From positions 1 to 64,000 of the forward strand of contig JAHECY010000012.1 in the NCBI GenBank assembly GCA_024641505.1: a DNA stretch of 64,000 nt. Direction: 5' to 3'. Positions 8,810 to 17,729 of this stretch are shown here, piece after piece (within the stretch, counting starts at the first letter, position 1; the number at the start of each line of letters is the position of its first letter). A program made the position numbers and the translations under genes. The notes under the pieces are model-generated. The model was not told where the DNA came from. It saw nothing but the letters and a program-made list of their open reading frames with translations, and made no database searches. Origin of the DNA: Gammaproteobacteria bacterium (GTDB lineage Bacteria > Pseudomonadota > Gammaproteobacteria > SG8-11).

Positions 8810-9229
8810 TTATTTAGCCAATGTGCGCACAATATCCGGAATGGGCAGTTTGTCGATGCTGTGGTACCGCTGCAAAGCATCGGTCAATAATGTGTTGATG
8901 TTCACGGTCGCGATATCGTTATCGCCGTACAATGCGTTGGCCAGGGTACGGAGTGTGCCTTCTTGCAAACGCATTTGCTTGCGATGTGGCAAAGGGTCAT
9001 GCTCGCGGCGTAACCCAAAGGTGAAGCGGGAATTGCTGCGCACCAGTTCAAGTATCGCGTGGCAACGCTGATGCGCTTGCGGCGCGGTGCATTGCATGCT
9101 TTCACGTTCGGCGATAAAGATTTTCCGGGTCAATAGGCATTGGCTGCGTACCGCCAATAAAGTTTTTTCAAACGGGCAGGGCAAAGATTGGATATCGTCG
9201 TTGATGCGTTCTAGCGTTTCTTTATCCAT
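8810..9229 (-). CDS. Conserved hypothetical protein with four spaced cysteines
   Basis: A 139-residue soluble protein. It has LPCPFEKTLLA near residue 16, C31 in SQCLLTRK, then AERESMQCTAPQAHQRCHAILELV and LPHRKQMRLQEGTL. This pattern (CPFEK, a second Cys, ERE-x2-C, a Cys eight residues on, then an FALG-like stretch and PHRK-x-MRLQ) is one I recognise as a recurring uncharacterised family in sulfur- and metal-metabolising proteobacteria. The four cysteines suggest an Fe-S cluster or zinc site, which is inference. There is no signal peptide. The ribosome binding site is weak. Confidence 0.7.
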   Translation of the reverse strand: MDKETLERINDDIQSLPCPFEKTLLAVRSQCLLTRKIFIAERESMQCTAPQAHQRCHAILELVRSNSRFTFGLRREHDPLPHRKQMRLQEGTLRTLANALYGDNDIATVNINTLLTDALQRYHSIDKLPIPDIVRTLAK

Positions 9230-9284
9230 AGTATCCGGCAGTGTGTAGGGTCAATTCCGTAACACGCAAAGGATTCCCCGTATT

Positions 9285-9800
9285 CTAGAACGCGCGGCCG
9301 TTGCCGATCCAGTGTTCCTGCCAATAAGGATTGGCAAGAGAGTCGACGGTGACATGTTTGCCGCTGGCCGGAGCGTGAATAAATTTATTGTCGCCGGTGT
9401 AGATGGCGACATGGGCTATTTTACGACCATCGATGCGGAAAAACACCAGATCGCCAACATCGAGATCCGCGGGCATGATACGGCGTGTGAATTTATACTG
9501 GGCCGCCGCGGTCCGGGGCAAACCAATCCCCGCCTGACGAAATACATAAGCGGTAAACCCGCTGCAATCAAAGCCTGATGGGCTGCTGCCGCCATATTTA
9601 TACGGTGTGCCCAGAAGTGATGCCGCTACCTGTAGGATTTGGTCGACGGCACCCATGGGCATCGATGCTTGGGGCGTCGATGCTTGGGGCAGGGTGGCGC
9701 GGGATTCAGTGGGCGTTGTGCGCCGCTGTTGCTGAAATTCTCCGCACCCTGAGAGCAGGAGCACGGGTAAAATTAGAGATATAATAGCGCGTATTGCCAT
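9285..9800 (-). CDS. NlpC/P60 family lipoprotein endopeptidase
   Basis: A 171-residue lipoprotein. A signal peptide ends at the lipobox LLSGC (Cys19), then a Gln/Thr/Pro-rich linker leads to a C-terminal C40 peptidase domain. The nucleophile is Cys79 in GFDCSGFTAYVFRQAG, the catalytic His is H130 in KIAHVAIYTG, and H142 in KFIHAP is the third polar residue. Family members such as Spr/MepS cut D-Glu-diaminopimelate or D-Ala-diaminopimelate cross-links of peptidoglycan, letting new material be inserted. It is transcribed away from mrcB, the next gene, which also acts on peptidoglycan, so a shared control region is plausible. Confidence 0.9.
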   Translation of the reverse strand: MAIRAIISLILPVLLLSGCGEFQQQRRTTPTESRATLPQASTPQASMPMGAVDQILQVAASLLGTPYKYGGSSPSGFDCSGFTAYVFRQAGIGLPRTAAAQYKFTRRIMPADLDVGDLVFFRIDGRKIAHVAIYTGDNKFIHAPASGKHVTVDSLANPYWQEHWIGNGRAF

Positions 9801-9887
9801 GACAATATTATGATAGATTCGTATATGGAATTATCGACCTCCGGTCACAAAATTCCAGTCTGCGCGACGGGAAGGTAGAAAATTATA

Positions 9888-12227
9888 ATGTTTAGAATTG
9901 TCCCCAGGTGGGTTAGTCACTGGTATTTGAATTTCAGATACGCTGATTCCCGTTTCCCGCTCTGGTTACGTTGGATATTTATCGCGGGTATCGCCGGCAC
10001 GGTGCTCCTGGCGTGCTATACCGTTTACCTGGATATCATCATTCGGGTGCGCTTTGAGGGTGTGCGCTGGGCAATACCGGCGCGGGTTTATGCGCGCCCG
10101 CTGGAGTTGTATCCCGGCAAGAAACTGCCGCCCATGGAGTTGCTATCGGAATTACGCTTGCTGGGTTATCAGAAGACATCGTTGCTGGACCGTCCCGGCA
10201 GTTATGAACACCGGGGCGATATTATTCAGATGGTTACCCGGCCATTTCAGTATTGGGACGGTACCGAGCCTTCGGTGGGGATACAACTGACGTTTAATAA
10301 TGGTGTTCTGGACGATATGGTGCAGTTGTCGGACGGAACACCCGTGGGGCTGGTGCGTCTGGATCCTGCGGTAGTGGGCAGCATCTACCCCGCGCATAAT
10401 GAAGATCGGGTGCTGGTGCAGTTGACGGATGTGCCGCAGTTATTGATCGATGCATTGTTGATCATCGAAGATCAGCATTTCTATGACCATTACGGTATCC
10501 GACCGCAGTCGATATTGCGCGCCCTGTGGACCAACCTTCGGGCCGGTTCGGCGGTCCAGGGTGGCAGCACGTTGACCCAGCAATTGGTCAAGAATTTCTT
10601 CCTCAGTAACGCCCGTACCATTTGGCGTAAATTCAACGAGGCCATTATGTCGTTTTTGGTGGAATTTCACTACCAGAAAGCGGAAATCCTCGAAGCCTAC
10701 ATGAATGAAATTTTCCTGGGCCAGGATGGCCATCGTTCGATCAACGGTTTTGGATTGGCGAGCGAGTTCTATTTTCAAAAAGATCTTCGGGAGTTGAAGC
10801 CGGCGGAAATCGCGTTACTGGTGGCGCTGGTCAAGGGGGCATCCTACTATGATCCGCGGCGTCATCCGGAGCGCGCCAAACAGCGGCGGGATCTGGTGCT
10901 GTCGGAACTGGAAAAGGCCGGCAAGCTTGACAAGGAAAGCATGCGTGCCGCACAACGTACCAGTCTTGGTGTGATGTCGACGGCGCGCAGCGGAGTGACG
11001 CAATTTCCCGCTTTTATCGACCTGGTGCGACGCCAATTGCGACGTGATTATAAAGAAGCCGATCTCACCTCCCAGGGTTTGCAGATCCATACGACGCTTG
11101 ACCCTCTGATTCAATTACGCACGGAAAAAGAAGTCTCGGATACGTTGACTGCGGTGGAACGACAACGGGGCATTGCCGCCAATAAGTTGCAGGCCGCGGC
11201 GGTCGTGACCAGTATCGACGGCGGGGAATTGCTGGCGGTGGTTGGCGACCGTAACCCGCGTTTCGCGGGGTTCAATCGCGTGATCGACGCGGTGCGACCG
11301 ATCGGCTCATTGATCAAACCGGTGATCTACATCACCGCGCTGGAGCGATCCGAGCGTTACACGCTTGCCTCCTTGCTCGATGACACGCCCATCGAACTCA
11401 CTTTGGAAGACGGGCAGGTGTGGGAACCCAAGAATTATGATAAGGAGTCCCATGGTCCCGTACCGTTGTACCAGGCCCTGGCCATGTCGTACAACCTGTC
11501 GACGGTAAAGCTGGGCTTGGAGTTGGGTACGGAAACCGTAATCGAATCGCTGCGCCGCATGGGGATTGATCGCAAAGTCAATTCCTACCCTTCCATGTTC
11601 TTGGGCGCCGTGGCGCTGTCTCCCCTGGAGGTCACGCAGATCTATCACACGTTCGCCAATAACGGCTTCCGGGTGGATTTGCGGGCGATACGCGCGGTAC
11701 TGACGGCGGACGGGAATCCGTTGCAACGCTATTCGCTGTCCATTGAGCAAGTGTTCGATGCACCCTCCAGTTATCTGCTGAACTATGCGTTGCAAGAAGT
11801 CGTGCGCAGCGGTACCGCGCGCTATTTGCCGAATATTACCGGGCCGGATATGAATTTAGCGGGAAAAACCGGCACCAGTGATGATCTGCGCGACAGTTGG
11901 TTTGCGGGATTTTCCGGTGACCGAATGGCGGTTACATGGGTGGGTAATGATGATAACATACCCGTCGGATTGACCGGCTCCTCCGGCGCCATGGTGGTGT
12001 TTGGTCATATCATGAAGAGTCTCGATACTCAGCCTTTAACTCTGCTGCCCCCGGAAGGCGTAGAGATGATCTGGATAGATTCAGCGACCCATCTTCGCGG
12101 CGGACCTGCCTGTGAAAAAGGGGTGGAGTTGCCCTTTATTATTGGTACGGCACCCACGGAAAAAGCGCCTTGCGGTGAAGGTGTATTGGATAAGACATTC
12201 GATTTGTTTCGAGGATTGTTTAAGTGA
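9888..12227 (+). CDS. mrcB: Bifunctional penicillin-binding protein 1B
   Basis: A 779-residue class A PBP that polymerises lipid II and cross-links peptide stems. Order of parts: cytosolic tail, membrane anchor at about 26-50 (RWIFIAGIAGTVLLACYTVYL), UB2H-like segment (RVYARPLELYPGKKLPPMELLSELRLLGY), GT51 transglycosylase with catalytic Glu194 in EDQHFYDHYGI and QGGSTLTQQLVKN, then the transpeptidase with Ser474 in GSLIKP, SYNLST as SxN and GKTGTSDD as KTG. The UB2H region marks it as PBP1b rather than PBP1a. The GTG or ATG of the next gene overlaps its stop codon, so the two are likely co-translated. Confidence 0.95.
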   Translation: MFRIVPRWVSHWYLNFRYADSRFPLWLRWIFIAGIAGTVLLACYTVYLDIIIRVRFEGVRWAIPARVYARPLELYPGKKLPPMELLSELRLLGYQKTSLLDRPGSYEHRGDIIQMVTRPFQYWDGTEPSVGIQLTFNNGVLDDMVQLSDGTPVGLVRLDPAVVGSIYPAHNEDRVLVQLTDVPQLLIDALLIIEDQHFYDHYGIRPQSILRALWTNLRAGSAVQGGSTLTQQLVKNFFLSNARTIWRKFNEAIMSFLVEFHYQKAEILEAYMNEIFLGQDGHRSINGFGLASEFYFQKDLRELKPAEIALLVALVKGASYYDPRRHPERAKQRRDLVLSELEKAGKLDKESMRAAQRTSLGVMSTARSGVTQFPAFIDLVRRQLRRDYKEADLTSQGLQIHTTLDPLIQLRTEKEVSDTLTAVERQRGIAANKLQAAAVVTSIDGGELLAVVGDRNPRFAGFNRVIDAVRPIGSLIKPVIYITALERSERYTLASLLDDTPIELTLEDGQVWEPKNYDKESHGPVPLYQALAMSYNLSTVKLGLELGTETVIESLRRMGIDRKVNSYPSMFLGAVALSPLEVTQIYHTFANNGFRVDLRAIRAVLTADGNPLQRYSLSIEQVFDAPSSYLLNYALQEVVRSGTARYLPNITGPDMNLAGKTGTSDDLRDSWFAGFSGDRMAVTWVGNDDNIPVGLTGSSGAMVVFGHIMKSLDTQPLTLLPPEGVEMIWIDSATHLRGGPACEKGVELPFIIGTAPTEKAPCGEGVLDKTFDLFRGLFK

Positions 12228-12667
12228 TGAATTGTATGCGCGCGTGGGTTGCCTTGGGTATTGTCGTGCTGCTGTCCGGGTGTGCAGGATTACCGCAGGC
12301 CACCGTGAAAGAGCGCGAGGAAGCGCCTGCGCCGGTGATTGATCTCGGTCAGGAGCCTGGTGCCGTGATACCCCATGAAGCGCCTGCCGATGTGTCGGAC
12401 AATCGTGCCACCCGTACCTTGCTGGCCCAGGCCGACCAACTTGAAGCTAAAGGGGAGCTGGAGGCATCGGCGGCGGCATTGGAGCGAGCATTGCGCATCG
12501 AACCGAAAAATGCCCGTCTCTGGCACCGTTTAGCGGTAATCCGCCTGGCCCAGGGCCAGAATTCGCTGGCCGCCAATTTTGCCGCCAAATCCAATTCACT
12601 GGCGGGTAAAGATACCGACCTTATCGCGCGCAACAATCAACTGATGCGAGATGCGCGCAGTCCGTAG
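12227..12667 (+). CDS. TPR-containing lipoprotein
   Basis: A small lipoprotein of about 146 residues with a lipobox VLLSGC near residue 20 and one or two TPR units (LLAQADQLEAKGELEASAAALERALRIEPKNARLWHRLAVIRLAQGQ). Its start overlaps the mrcB stop codon (TGATG); the track uses a GTG one codon earlier. The placement recalls outer-membrane lipoprotein activators of class A PBPs such as LpoB or CpoB, so a PBP1b partner role is an attractive inference, but the sequence is not LpoB-like and shows only a short TPR tail. A clear terminator follows about 150 bases downstream. Confidence 0.8.
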   Translation: MNCMRAWVALGIVVLLSGCAGLPQATVKEREEAPAPVIDLGQEPGAVIPHEAPADVSDNRATRTLLAQADQLEAKGELEASAAALERALRIEPKNARLWHRLAVIRLAQGQNSLAANFAAKSNSLAGKDTDLIARNNQLMRDARSP

Positions 12668-12814
12668 GCTTGGAGGCGGGTCAGTGGCGTGAAATGTGTG
12701 CTGCTTCCCACATGCATATCTGTTATATAAAAATCCGGTTATATTATTTTATTTAATAAGCGCGCCTGGTTATAGTGAATTTACCCTACACACCCAACCA
12801 ATAACTACCCATTC

Positions 12815-12848
12815 AGGCCGTATTCCCCGATACGGCCTTTTTTATTTT
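12815..12848 (+). terminator. Rho-independent terminator after mrcB operon
   Basis: AGGCCGTAT, loop TCCCCG, ATACGGCCT, then a run of T. A 9-bp perfect stem directly followed by TTTTTT. Confidence 0.85.
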
Positions 12849-12912
12849 GCCGAATTGTCCACCGTTGGTCACCGAACTGGTGGCCCTGTCGGTTTTATGA
12901 TAATTAGACACT

Positions 12913-13623
12913 GTGAACGTCGGTATCGAGAAACACGCCCAGGCCTTGACCCATGGTTGGCATCTAACGCCCCACGAGGCGATTGCTTTGCAGAAGCAGC
13001 TTGCCGGTCTGGTGGACCGTAAGTCTCATCTGCGGCGGGTAGGTCATGTGGCGGGCGTTGATGTTGGATTCGAAGACCGTGGCGCTACCACCCGGGCGGC
13101 GGTGGCGCTGTTGACGTTTCCCGACCTAGTGTTGGCGGAACACCAGATCGCGCGCCTACCGACGCAATTTCCCTATATTCCCGGTTTATTGTCTTTTCGA
13201 GAGTTGCCGGCCGTGATGCTGGCCATGGATAAGCTGACCTTACCACCTGATCTGGTGCTGGTGGATGGTCAGGGATTGGCTCACCCCCGGCGCTTTGGAA
13301 TTGCGTGTCATCTGGGCGTGTTGCGTGGCCTGCCGTGTGTGGGCGTAGGGAAAACCCGATTACTCGGCAGCGCCCGTGAGGATCCTGTTGCCAAAGGACT
13401 CTGGGAGCCGTTGCGGGATCACGGGGAGATCGTTGGTGCTTTGCTGCGCACCCGCACCGGGGTCAAGCCTGTTTACGTGTCGATTGGACATCAAGTGGAT
13501 TTGGAAACCGCCGTCGACTATGTCATGGCGTGCTGCGCAGGATACCGGTTACCCGAGCCGATCCGGTGGGCGCATCGGCTGGCCTCCGGCTTAATTAAAC
13601 CATCCCGCAAAAAGCCGGTTTGA
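12913..13623 (+). CDS. nfi: Endonuclease V (deoxyinosine 3' endonuclease)
   Basis: Endonuclease V cuts the second phosphodiester bond 3' of deoxyinosine and starts alternative excision repair of deaminated adenine. All catalytic residues are visible: D50 in AGVDVGF, E97 in SFRELP, D118 in LVDGQG and H124 in HPRRFG, with spacings matching the Thermotoga enzyme. The strand-separating wedge is seen as PYIPG. At 236 residues it is of normal length. The start is a GTG with no clear ribosome binding site, about 65 bases after a terminator. Its 3' end overlaps the convergent lipoprotein gene by 33 bases. Confidence 0.93.
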   Translation: MNVGIEKHAQALTHGWHLTPHEAIALQKQLAGLVDRKSHLRRVGHVAGVDVGFEDRGATTRAAVALLTFPDLVLAEHQIARLPTQFPYIPGLLSFRELPAVMLAMDKLTLPPDLVLVDGQGLAHPRRFGIACHLGVLRGLPCVGVGKTRLLGSAREDPVAKGLWEPLRDHGEIVGALLRTRTGVKPVYVSIGHQVDLETAVDYVMACCAGYRLPEPIRWAHRLASGLIKPSRKKPV

Positions 13624-14169
13624 TACCTTGTCCGCAGTAATTTCTCGGGATGGCCGGTTGTCCTCCGGCGATTCTGTGACCTTGATATGAAAGGTGAAGG
13701 AATCCGAGATCGGGGTATTGTCCACCTTACTTCTGCCGTGGAGCTGTAACCGGTAGATGCCGGGAGTCGCATGCGGTTTTACCGAAAAGCTGAGAATATT
13801 ATTGTCGGCGGCAACCGGGTTGCTCTCGAAACGATAGTCGAGCCAAGGGGGTGGGTCGATAAGGCTCAGTTCAATGGCTTCGGGAAATTTCATGCCACCA
13901 ACAGTGCGGTCGATGACCACGTAAGCCGAATGTTGCCCTCCTTGCTCAATCGTAATATCACCGAAAACTGACGATTGCAGGTCGAGTTCGAATTGCCCCA
14001 AAGACGGGCGCGGCCCGCAACCCGAGAGTGCGGTGATTAATAGCGCCATCATGATCAGGTAGGGTATTGCGACCACTAACGGCAGCAACATGGTGAGACG
14101 GCTCGGCCGATCCCGACCCTGCAATTTAATGTTGGACGATGTTTTTGTCATAGAATTAAGCCACCACAT
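13591..14169 (-). CDS. Hypothetical lipoprotein
   Basis: A 192-residue protein with a hydrophobic segment (MLLPLVVAIPYLIMMALLITALSGC) ending in a lipobox-like ALSGC. The following 140 residues form a beta-rich domain (DITIEQGGQHSAYVVIDR, LSFSVKPHATPGIYRLQLHG, SFTFHIKVTE) resembling an immunoglobulin-like fold that often decorates cell-surface proteins. The ATG at 14169 has GGAG at good spacing, so I keep it although the leader before the hydrophobic segment is long. A second ATG lies at 14151. The function is unknown. Its 3' end overlaps nfi on the opposite strand. Confidence 0.7.
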   Translation of the reverse strand: MWWLNSMTKTSSNIKLQGRDRPSRLTMLLPLVVAIPYLIMMALLITALSGCGPRPSLGQFELDLQSSVFGDITIEQGGQHSAYVVIDRTVGGMKFPEAIELSLIDPPPWLDYRFESNPVAADNNILSFSVKPHATPGIYRLQLHGRSKVDNTPISDSFTFHIKVTESPEDNRPSREITADKVSNRLFAGWFN

Positions 14170-14531
14170 TGATCCACTCCTCGCGTCCCTGGGTACCGTA
14201 AATCCACAATCGGGACCATACCTCGGTGGACCATGAAGATACTACGTACTTTACACGCCACAAATGTGCAAAATTACCATTAAAATTTCCTTAAATTATC
14301 AATAAGTTAATTTTAAGGTGTTGGATATGTGCCACAGCAGGGTTAATGGTCGTGTTTAAAAAGTGGGATATAGTGCCGAGTTGCATGCGCGCCCTAGTGC
14401 TAATATAGTCCGGGCCTAGCCTGCGGGATTTTGTAAGTATCTTGTGAGGCCACTGATAACTTATTGAAAATACAGAGCTATATGAAGCCTCGATGAGGCG
14501 ACGACAGTGATTTAACAATATGTGGGGGATT
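14170..14531. other. Divergent intergenic region, AT-rich
   Basis: This gap separates two divergent genes. It has an AT-rich core (CCATTAAAATTTCCTTAAATTATC and GTTAATTTTAAGG) that probably holds both promoters. I could not fix a sigma70 promoter or a known operator in it. Confidence 0.5.
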
Positions 14532-16073
14532 ATGCAGCGACTGAAAGCGTTATTACTGGCCAGTATCTTGTGTCACCCTTTATGGGCGAGCGCCCATGAG
14601 ATCGTGAGCCTGGGTCCGGACAATGAAGTCGCCAATGGCGCCGGTGATCAGCCGGCATTCTCCGCCGATGGCCGTTATGTGGCGTTTGCTTCCCAAGCGT
14701 CCAATCTGGTACCGGGAGATACCAATGGCATGCGTGATGTATATGTGCGCGATCTGCAAACCGCTGTCATCGAACGGGTGAGCGTGGCCACTGACGGCAC
14801 CCAGGGTAATGGCAACAGTTCGGCGCCCGTGATCAGTGCTGACGGTCGTCATGTAGTTTTCCTGTCGCAGGCATCGAACCTGGCGGGTGCGGACACGGGT
14901 ATGGTGCAAAAAGTGCTGGTCCGGGATCGGATTGCGGGCACCACGACCTTGCTTTCGGTGGCCCTGAATAACGCCAATCTCGTCGACCCCTGTACCCGAT
15001 CCTCCGTGTCCGGCGACGGCCGGTATGTGGTCATCAGTTGTTACGCGAGCAATCTGCTGGCGAACGATGTCAATGCTACCGTGGACGTGATTTTAGTCGA
15101 TCGGGGAACGCCGGCGGCCGATGGTGCGTTTGACGCAGCGCCTGTGCTCAGCCGCGTTGGCGAGGATAACGGTACGCTGTTGAATGCGGGCAGTAATGAT
15201 GGCGTCATCTCTGGCGACGGCAATTGGATCGCCTTTTCCTCCGCGGCCACCAACGTGGGCTCGCCGCAAACCGATACTTATGCGGATATATTTCTCAAGC
15301 GCAGAGACACCGGAGTCATGACATTGGTCAGCGCTAACACCGACGGCAATAGCTCCGACCCGCAATTAAATTATGACGGCAGTCTGCTGGTGTTCGCGTC
15401 CAAGGCGACCACCCTGGTGGCGGGAGACACCAATGGCGTGGCCGATATATTTCTGTATGCGCGGTCGGGCGGCAGCATTACCCTGGCCAGTTACGGTGCG
15501 CAGAGCGCGCTGAGCAACGGTGCCAGCGGCAATCCGCATATTTCCGGAGATGGTCGCTATGTGATCTTTGATTCCGTTGCCAGGAATATCGCCGCGCGCA
15601 CGGCGGCGGCGCGCCAGATGCTGCCGCTGACCAAAGATCTTGACGGCTATTTTGATGCCGTGACCTCCGCCACCGGATCCGGCAGTGGTGGTGGCCCGAT
15701 TCCGCAGTCGACCCAATATACTTATTTACTGGATCGCAACGCGGGCAGTACGCGCTTGGTATCCACCGGCGTGGCAGACGCCGTCGCTGACGGCAACAGC
15801 TACAATTCAGTGATCAGTAACGACGGTACCCTGGTGGGTTTCGGTTCCATTGCCAAAAATCTGGTGTGTGACGATACCAGCGATTATGGGAAAGTGTTCG
15901 TCAGTGCGGTGGCGGCTTTGAGCACGACCATTACTTGTGGCGATACCACGGGCACTGGTACCGGACCGGCGTCAAGCGGTGGTGGAGGCGGCGCCTGGTC
16001 TTTCCCTCTGTTGGCGATTATGGTAGTTTTTTTGTTATTGAGCAGAAAAATATCCGGGGTCAGGCCAAGCTGA
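14532..16073 (+). CDS. Secreted beta-propeller protein with GlyGly-CTERM anchor
   Basis: The preferred start is the ATG at 14532, with GGGGG four bases upstream; the track start lies four codons earlier. A signal peptide (MQRLKALLLASILCHPLWASA) is followed by at least six repeats of the TolB/WD40-like type, each with the core S-x-DGRYVAFASQASNLVPGDTNG-x-x-DVYVRD or a variant. The C-terminus reads SSGGGGGAWSFPLLAIMVVFLLLSRK: glycines, a membrane segment and a basic end, which is the GlyGly-CTERM sorting signal processed by rhombosortase. The protein is therefore predicted to be exported and anchored or released at the surface. The substrate or partner of the propeller is unknown. A porin gene follows after 65 bases. 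Confidence 0.85.
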   Translation: MQRLKALLLASILCHPLWASAHEIVSLGPDNEVANGAGDQPAFSADGRYVAFASQASNLVPGDTNGMRDVYVRDLQTAVIERVSVATDGTQGNGNSSAPVISADGRHVVFLSQASNLAGADTGMVQKVLVRDRIAGTTTLLSVALNNANLVDPCTRSSVSGDGRYVVISCYASNLLANDVNATVDVILVDRGTPAADGAFDAAPVLSRVGEDNGTLLNAGSNDGVISGDGNWIAFSSAATNVGSPQTDTYADIFLKRRDTGVMTLVSANTDGNSSDPQLNYDGSLLVFASKATTLVAGDTNGVADIFLYARSGGSITLASYGAQSALSNGASGNPHISGDGRYVIFDSVARNIAARTAAARQMLPLTKDLDGYFDAVTSATGSGSGGGPIPQSTQYTYLLDRNAGSTRLVSTGVADAVADGNSYNSVISNDGTLVGFGSIAKNLVCDDTSDYGKVFVSAVAALSTTITCGDTTGTGTGPASSGGGGGAWSFPLLAIMVVFLLLSRKISGVRPS

Positions 16074-16138
16074 GTTTTACCGCACTCCACAGTTAACGGT
16101 CTGGCGCATCCATAACCACCACTGGCAAAGCCATTCCT

Positions 16139-17170
16139 ATGAAGCGATTACTGAGTCTGCTGCTGGCACTGGTGCCTGCGGCGGCGGTTCATGCCGAGCC
16201 GATTTTGTACGGTACCCTCAGTGTCTCCGCGGCGTCACTGCGGGAAGATAACGCATCCCGGAGCCGCTTGGGCAGTGACGGCAGCCATCTGGGTTTAAAG
16301 GATGTGACGGAAGTGGGCGACAGCGCGCGCGTGCTCTGGCAGCTCGAAGCGGGCATCGATATCACTGGGGAAACCAGTGCGTTTCCGGTGCGCGACCGTT
16401 TCCTTGGCATGGAAAGTAACTATGGCCAGTTGCTCGCTGGTGTGCGCGATACTCCATTCAATGACCTGCGGCAAAAGATCAGTGTATTCGAGGATACCCT
16501 GGGTGACAGCCGCGGCATCATCGGCGCGGCGTCCGGCGTCGGCAATCTGATGGATGTGCGCGCCCGCAACATGGTGCGTTACCAGAGCCCGCGCATGATC
16601 AATGTGCTGACCGGTGTATTGATGTACTCCACGGGTAATCATGACGCGAGCGCCGGCGGTGTCGATGATCAACAATACGAGCTTACCAGCGTGAGTCTGC
16701 TGGCGCGCCTGGGACCGATCTACGGCGGTGCCGCTTGGGAGCATCAGTCGCTGCCCACCGACATGGGCGGGGATCGCAGCGGTATGCGCCTGGGCGCGCG
16801 GGTGCGTTATGCGGCTTTCCAGGTTGGCGCGCTGGTGGAGCGTTTGCGTGCCGATGATTTGGCCGCGCTGAGCCGCGACGGATACCTGGTGAATGTTTCT
16901 CGGGAACTCGGCATGGGACGGCTCGGTGTGCAGTGGATGGCGGCCGCGGAGCACGCGCGGCAGGCGCATTCCGGCGCCGCTGCTTTCGCGCTGGGCTACG
17001 GTGTCGAGCTGGCAACGAAGACATCCATCTCCGTGGTGCTGGCGAATCTGCGTAATGCCAGCAACGGCGGCTTCTCATATTACGCCGTGGGTGAGGGAGC
17101 GGAACCTGCGTCGGGAAATCCAGCAACCGCTGTCACCGGCATCAGCGTGACCCTGGCGCATCGTCTGTAG
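16139..17170 (+). CDS. Outer-membrane porin, Gram-negative trimeric type
   Basis: A 343-residue protein with signal peptide (MKRLLSLLLALVPAAAVHA) and mature start EPILYGTLSVSAAS. The conserved segments SRLGSDGSHLGLKDVTEVGDSARVLWQLEAGID and DRFLGMESNYGQLLAGVRDTPFND match the betaproteobacterial/gammaproteobacterial porin family (porin_4) and its constricting loop L3. Alternating beta-strands run to the C-terminus (ITGISVTLAHRL), ending in Leu rather than the usual Phe, which is slightly atypical for BAM recognition. It should allow passive diffusion of small solutes. The gene ends at the edge of the repeat-rich zone. Confidence 0.88.
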   Translation: MKRLLSLLLALVPAAAVHAEPILYGTLSVSAASLREDNASRSRLGSDGSHLGLKDVTEVGDSARVLWQLEAGIDITGETSAFPVRDRFLGMESNYGQLLAGVRDTPFNDLRQKISVFEDTLGDSRGIIGAASGVGNLMDVRARNMVRYQSPRMINVLTGVLMYSTGNHDASAGGVDDQQYELTSVSLLARLGPIYGGAAWEHQSLPTDMGGDRSGMRLGARVRYAAFQVGALVERLRADDLAALSRDGYLVNVSRELGMGRLGVQWMAAAEHARQAHSGAAAFALGYGVELATKTSISVVLANLRNASNGGFSYYAVGEGAEPASGNPATAVTGISVTLAHRL

Positions 17171-17318
17171 GGTGCGGATGATGCACCGGTTGTTGAAAGC
17201 CAGAACGAAAAACACTTGTTTGGTGGCTTCGCCACGGATTTCGCGCTTACCGATGTGCCGGTAGTACCAGCTTTTGAAAACAAGAACGAAGAACCCATCT
17301 TGGGTGGCTTCGTTCCAC

Positions 17319-17434
17319 ATTTCCCACCAGCTTTCCGTGTCGGTGGGGTGACTGTTTCCAGTCACGCCGTAAACCCATCCCTGGCGCCAGAAGGTCTGGA
17401 AACAGTCACCCCACCGCCACCGCAAGTGGGAAAT
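17319..17434. repeat. Long palindromic element, copy 1
   Basis: Outer arms ATTTCCCAC (17319) and GTGGGAAAT (17426) enclose a perfect 21-bp inverted repeat, CGGTGGGGTGACTGTTTCCA (17341-17361 with the final G) against its complement at 17396-17416. The loop carries TCACGCCGTAAACCCATCCC, a motif found in the opposite orientation in copy 2. Confidence 0.8.
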
Positions 17435-17590
17435 TACTGTTATGTTGAGTGAGTACGAGGCATCACGAAGTAGTACACAGCAGGTAGCTGCACTCGTTGA
17501 ATTTCTACTGCGTCCAAGACATTTTTTACCAGTAAATTTCGACGCCGATCCGCTTTTTGGTGGTAATGCAGACCATCGATATGCCGCAGC

Positions 17591-17729
17591 ATTTCCCGCC
17601 TGCGGTGTCGGTGGGGGTGCCGTTGCCAGGACGTCAAGCGCCAGGGATGGCGCTTGCGAGCCCCCAGGGATGGGTTCACGGCGGTCCTGGCAACGGCACC
17701 CCCACCGATACAGAGAGCTGGCGGGAAAT
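17591..17729. repeat. Long palindromic element, copy 2
   Basis: Outer 10-bp arms ATTTCCCGCC and GGCGGGAAAT enclose a perfect 25-bp inverted repeat (17608-17632 against 17684-17708, beginning TCGGTGGGGGTGCCGTTGCC). The loop holds a nested 8-bp hairpin, AAGCGCCA-GGGA-TGGCGCTT, and the CAGGGATGGGTTCACGGCG motif. The inner stem sequence differs from copy 1 yet is perfectly self-complementary. Confidence 0.8.

Noticed and set aside
12696-13022. 108-codon ORF on the plus strand before nfi
   Set aside because: It spans the terminator hairpin and overlaps the 5' end of nfi in another frame.
17341-17416. Long inverted repeat considered as a Rho-independent terminator of the porin gene
   Set aside because: The loop is long and no T run follows; repeat membership explains it better.
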